Source: Bacillota bacterium (GTDB lineage: Bacteria > Bacillota > UBA4882 > UBA8346). From it: a stretch of 64,000 nucleotides of DNA. Where the stretch lies: positions 1-64,000 of the forward strand of contig JAEXFN010000061.1 in the NCBI GenBank assembly GCA_023400055.1. The letters are read 5' to 3'. Shown in pieces: positions 60,859 to 64,000 of the stretch. Under the pieces are notes generated by a model that was not told the DNA's origin, did no database searches, and was given only the letters and a program-made list of their open reading frames with translations. The number at the start of each line of letters is the position of its first letter. Position 1 is the first letter of the stretch. Position numbers and translations under genes: made by a program.

Positions 60859-62199
60859 ATGGTTGATTTTAGACGCTGGTCCTTGGTGTGGTTGATCATC
60901 ACGCTGATCGCCCTTTCGGCCACCGCATTCGCGGCCAAGACCGAGATTACTTACATGGCCTGGTACAATACGACCGAATCCGAAGCGGCCGATATTCAGA
61001 AGACGCTCGACAAGTTCAACGCGTCCCACGACGGGATCCATGTCACCCTGATCGCCGTCAGCCGCGCCGACTACGAGGCCAAGCTGAATACGATGGCTGC
61101 CGCCAAACAGTTGCCCGATACCTGCATGATGGCGGAGCCGATGACCATCCGCTACGCCGCGGCCGGTCTCCTGGCCGACGTGGGCGATATGTATCAGCCC
61201 GACGAACGGCCCCTCAAATCGTTGGCCTTTACTTACAAGGGGAAGGTCGTTGGGTATAGCTGCGCCAATGAAGTGCTGGTGCTCTACTATAATAAGAAAC
61301 TGTTCGACGTCGCCAAGCTCCCTTATCCGCCGGCCAGCGCCGCCAAGGCCTGGACCTGGAAGCAGTTCGTGGACGTGGCCAAAAAGCTGACCAAGGATAA
61401 GAACGGCAAAACCCCGAACGATCCCGGCTTCGATCCGAAAAACATCGTCACCTACGGCGCCGATTTCAACCGGCTCTCCTGGATGTGGCCGGTGCTGGCC
61501 ATCTCCAACGGCGGCGGCGTGATGAGCCCCGACGGTCAGAAGCTGCTCCTGGGGACCCCGCCGACCATGCAAGCGCTCCAGGCCATCGCCGACCTCTACC
61601 TGAAAGACAAGGTCGCCCCGTCGATCGGCGACAAGAACAACATGCCCAGCCTGGACGTGACCCTGCTCACCGGCAAGGTGGCCATGGCCACCAGCGGCCA
61701 GTGGGAGATCGGCGTCTCCCTGAAAAACTCGCTCAAGGACGGCCTGCAGTATGGCGTGGGCGTCCTGCCGAAAATGAAGCAGGCGGTCACCTACAACACC
61801 GGCGGACCGTTCGTCGTCTTCAACAGCTCCAAGAACCTCGCCGCGGCCAAGACCTTCGTGCGCTGGATCAGCGACGAGGATAACGGCTGGGATCTGATCA
61901 CCGGCGGCATCTGGATGCCGGTCTCCGCCAAATGGTACGCCAATGACGAAGCCATCCGCAAGTGGGCCGACAACTCCGTCCATCCGCCTTACGCCCAATA
62001 CAAGACCGCGGTGGTCGAATATGCCATGAATAACGCGGTCCAGGTTCCCTGGTATTTCTTCCCGAGCTATGACAAGCTGAACGATTTGATCGACTCCGGA
62101 ATGGACCAGGTTTGGAACGGCAAACAAACCGCCAGGCAATACATCACCGCCATTCTGCCCAAGGTCAAAAAGCTGTTCGAAGAGAACCGGCCCAAATAA
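60859..62199 (+). CDS. ABC sugar transporter, substrate-binding protein (CUT1)
   Basis: Solute-binding protein family 1, 446 residues. The signal peptide ends in AFAAK (A-x-A type, no lipobox). The mature part begins TEITYMAWYNTTESEAADIQ and has GKVAMATSGQWEIGV and the GGPFVVFNSSKN region typical of the family. GGGAGG lies before the ATG. With the GH127 gene it suggests import of arabinofuranosyl oligosaccharides. Confidence 0.93.
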   Translation: MVDFRRWSLVWLIITLIALSATAFAAKTEITYMAWYNTTESEAADIQKTLDKFNASHDGIHVTLIAVSRADYEAKLNTMAAAKQLPDTCMMAEPMTIRYAAAGLLADVGDMYQPDERPLKSLAFTYKGKVVGYSCANEVLVLYYNKKLFDVAKLPYPPASAAKAWTWKQFVDVAKKLTKDKNGKTPNDPGFDPKNIVTYGADFNRLSWMWPVLAISNGGGVMSPDGQKLLLGTPPTMQALQAIADLYLKDKVAPSIGDKNNMPSLDVTLLTGKVAMATSGQWEIGVSLKNSLKDGLQYGVGVLPKMKQAVTYNTGGPFVVFNSSKNLAAAKTFVRWISDEDNGWDLITGGIWMPVSAKWYANDEAIRKWADNSVHPPYAQYKTAVVEYAMNNAVQVPWYFFPSYDKLNDLIDSGMDQVWNGKQTARQYITAILPKVKKLFEENRPK

Positions 62200-62216
62200 G
62201 AACGGTAAACCCCGTT

Positions 62217-62249
62217 TTTTCCCCTTCCGCGCTTCACGGAAGGGGAAAA
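62217..62249 (+). terminator. Hairpin between binding protein and permease
   Basis: TTTTCCCCTTCCG (62217-62229) pairs with CGGAAGGGGAAAA (62237-62249) around a 7-nt loop. A strong 13-bp stem in the same position as in the other sugar modules; likely a partial terminator or 3'-end stabiliser. Confidence 0.7.
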
Positions 62250-62354
62250 CCGGTCCTTTGGGACGGAGCCGACGGGCTAATCCGGGTATGAAAGATTTTC
62301 GACCGGAAAACCGCGTCGAGATTCAATATAGCGGACGTTAGTGGAGTGAAAGCA

Positions 62355-63245
62355 ATGGAACGGAGCAAGTTAAAGCGGCGCAACGCCGTCACCGCCTATC
62401 TTTTTTTGGCCCCGGCCATTCTGGGGCTGCTGTTTTACACCATTTTCCCCATTCTCGGGGTGATCGGCATCAGCCTGACCAATTGGACCGGGCTGGAGCC
62501 GCCGGCCTACACCGGGCTGAGCAATTACATCGATATCTTCACCAGCGACTTTTATTTTCAGAAATCGGTCGCGGCCACCCTGTACTTCGCCATCGGGGCC
62601 GTGATCAGCGGCATCATCTATTCCTTGGTGATGGCGCTCATGCTCAACCAGCGGATCCCCGGCCGCGGCGTCTGGCGCTCGATCCTGTTCCTGCCTTATA
62701 TCGTGCCGATCATCGGCTCGAGCATCGTCTGGTCCTGGATGTACGAGGCCAATTTCGGGGTCTTCAATTATGTCCTGAACCTGCTGGGCTTCGACAAGCT
62801 GCAATGGCTCCAGGACGAGCGGCTGGTCATGCCCTCGATCATCGTGATGATGGTCTGGATGAGCGGCAACCTGATCGTCATCTTCCTGGCCGGGCTGCAA
62901 GGGGTGCCCAAGACCTACCTGGAGGCGGTAGAGGTCGACGGCGGCAACTTCTGGCATAAGTTCCGCCACGTCACGGTGCCGCTGATGTCGCCGGTCATCT
63001 TTTACAATTTCCTGATGAGCCTCATCGTCAACCTGCAGGGCTTCGTGCCCGCCTACGCCATTACCAAGGGCGGCCCCAGCGACGCGACGCTGCTGATGAT
63101 CTACCTGATCTACCGGGAAGGGTTCATGCGCAACAACTTCGGCCACGCCAGCGCGCTGTCGGTGCTGTTCTTCCTGTTCATCGCGGCCCTGACCGCGGTC
63201 ATCTTCGCGACCTCCCGGCGTTGGACATTCTATGAGGCAGAGTGA
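62355..63245 (+). CDS. ABC sugar permease, MalF-type
   Basis: Membrane permease of 296 residues, six helices. The EAA loop is TYLEAVEVDGGNFWHKFRHV, then TVPLMSP. GGAG lies 8 nt before ATG 62355; a GTG nine bases earlier is less likely. It is followed by the second permease 12 bp downstream. Confidence 0.93.
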   Translation: MERSKLKRRNAVTAYLFLAPAILGLLFYTIFPILGVIGISLTNWTGLEPPAYTGLSNYIDIFTSDFYFQKSVAATLYFAIGAVISGIIYSLVMALMLNQRIPGRGVWRSILFLPYIVPIIGSSIVWSWMYEANFGVFNYVLNLLGFDKLQWLQDERLVMPSIIVMMVWMSGNLIVIFLAGLQGVPKTYLEAVEVDGGNFWHKFRHVTVPLMSPVIFYNFLMSLIVNLQGFVPAYAITKGGPSDATLLMIYLIYREGFMRNNFGHASALSVLFFLFIAALTAVIFATSRRWTFYEAE

Positions 63246-63257
63246 GGTAAAATCGGC

Positions 63258-64000
63258 ATGAATACAAAGCGGAACCTGTGGCGCCGGGCCAATGCCGGCG
63301 CAGTGATCATCATCTCTCTGGCGGTGCTCTTCCCCTTCTTCTGGATGGTGCGGTCTTCGTTCATGTCCAACCTGGAGATCAACCAATACCCGCCGCTATT
63401 GCTCCCGGTGCATTGGCGCTTCGACAATTACCCCTACACCCTGTCGGTCTTTCCGTTCGGGCGGTATTTCCTGAATACGCTGAGCCTGGCCCTGCCGGCG
63501 GTGGCCGGGGTGCTGCTGACGGCGACCCTGGCGGCTTACAGCTTCGCCCGGCTCGATTTTCCGCTCAAGCAATTCTGGTTCACCCTGGTCATCGGGAGCA
63601 TGCTGATGCCGGGGGCGGTGCTGATCATCCCGATCTTCATGGCCTGGAGCTCCATCGGGCTCAGCAACAGCTACATTCCGCTGATCGTCCCCCATTTCCT
63701 GGGCGGCGGCGCCTTGAATATCTTCCTGATCCGCCAATTTCTGATGACCATCCCCCGGGAGCTGGACGAGGCGGCCTATATGGACGGCGCCAACCATCTG
63801 CGGATCCTGTTCCAGATCCTGCTGCCGCTGATCAAGCCGGTCCTGATCACGGTGGGCCTTTTCACCTTCATCCTGATGTGGAACGATCTGATGGGGCCGC
63901 TCATTTACATCTCCCGCAACGAAATGAACACCGTCTCCCAGGCGCTGGCCAACTTCAGGTCGGGCTTCGGGACCGACTGGAAAGCGATCATGGCCGCCTC
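63258..64000 (+). CDS. ABC sugar permease, MalG-type, cut by the window end
   Basis: Open from ATG 63258 to the last base (about 247 codons) with no stop, so the gene continues outside the window. It has a first helix (AVIIISLAVLFPFFWMV), further helices, and the EAA loop IPRELDEAAYMDGANHLRIL followed by LLPLIKP. It completes the transporter of sugar module 3. About 30 residues of the usual C-terminus are missing. Confidence 0.9.
   Translation, partial: MNTKRNLWRRANAGAVIIISLAVLFPFFWMVRSSFMSNLEINQYPPLLLPVHWRFDNYPYTLSVFPFGRYFLNTLSLALPAVAGVLLTATLAAYSFARLDFPLKQFWFTLVIGSMLMPGAVLIIPIFMAWSSIGLSNSYIPLIVPHFLGGGALNIFLIRQFLMTIPRELDEAAYMDGANHLRILFQILLPLIKPVLITVGLFTFILMWNDLMGPLIYISRNEMNTVSQALANFRSGFGTDWKAIMAA

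Noticed and set aside
1..64000. rRNA, tRNA, phage genes or a replication origin
   Set aside because: Nothing resembling these was seen by eye. A tRNA scan would settle the tRNA question.

Overview
The window looks like chromosome from a saccharolytic, anaerobic, endospore-forming member of the Bacillota with fairly high GC. Spore genes are present: a GerA-type germinant receptor (52277-56344) and a gerP-like coat cluster (39327-41221). Central genes are of anaerobic type (2-hydroxyacyl-CoA dehydratase with its activator). All five complete ABC substrate-binding proteins have signal peptides that end in an A-x-A-like or undefined site rather than a lipobox cysteine, which hints at a two-membrane (diderm) envelope. 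The lineage (for example Hydrogenispora- or Limnochordia-like) is an inference, not something the sequence proves.

Layout. 1-868: repeats only. 869-2828: OmpR-type two-component system. 3293-4069: methyltransferase. 4313-11023: sugar module 1 (LacI regulator, CUT1 ABC importer, GH4 6-phospho-glycosidase, BadF-type sugar kinase), with the same palindromic operator before the regulator and before the importer. 11041-12747: chemotaxis receptor. 13705-19517: minus-strand operon of a GntR/UTRA regulator, a ferric/phosphonate-type ABC importer and an HD phosphohydrolase. 19518-22003: repeats and an IS256-family element. 22131-26646: LacI-family regulator with a heterodimeric ABC exporter. 27079-34818: a sulfonate/nitrate-type ABC importer interleaved with a 2-hydroxyacyl-CoA dehydratase pair, its ATP-driven activator and a fumarate-reductase-like flavoprotein. 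35665-39353: second heterodimeric ABC exporter. 39327-41221: divergent gerP-like and Hsp20-like spore genes. 41380-42615: MFS transporter. 43139-51656: sugar module 2 (CUT1 importer, GH88 unsaturated uronyl hydrolase, LUD protein, YesM/YesN two-component system). 52277-56344: germinant receptor genes A, C and D facing B. 56654-57397: two small alpha/beta proteins. 57664-64000: sugar module 3 (LacI, GH127 beta-L-arabinofuranosidase, CUT1 importer cut by the window end), with a second palindromic operator pair.

Functionally, the three CUT1 modules describe an organism that takes up plant or cell-wall oligosaccharides, hydrolyses them inside the cell, and controls each module with its own regulator. 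The 27-35 kb operon imports an unknown small organic acid, sulfonate or aromatic compound and seems equipped to reduce or dehydrate it with ATP-activated low-potential electrons.

The most unusual signal is non-coding. Six intergenic arrays have an exact 21-bp period (358-609, 13161-13316, 20416-20590, 35049-35280, 42852-42914, 51889-52119). They fall into two sequence families. Three of them are clearly copies of one cassette that share unit order and an end motif. Read in one frame, both families give a similar leucine/isoleucine heptad, although frameshifts and stops argue against a normal protein.
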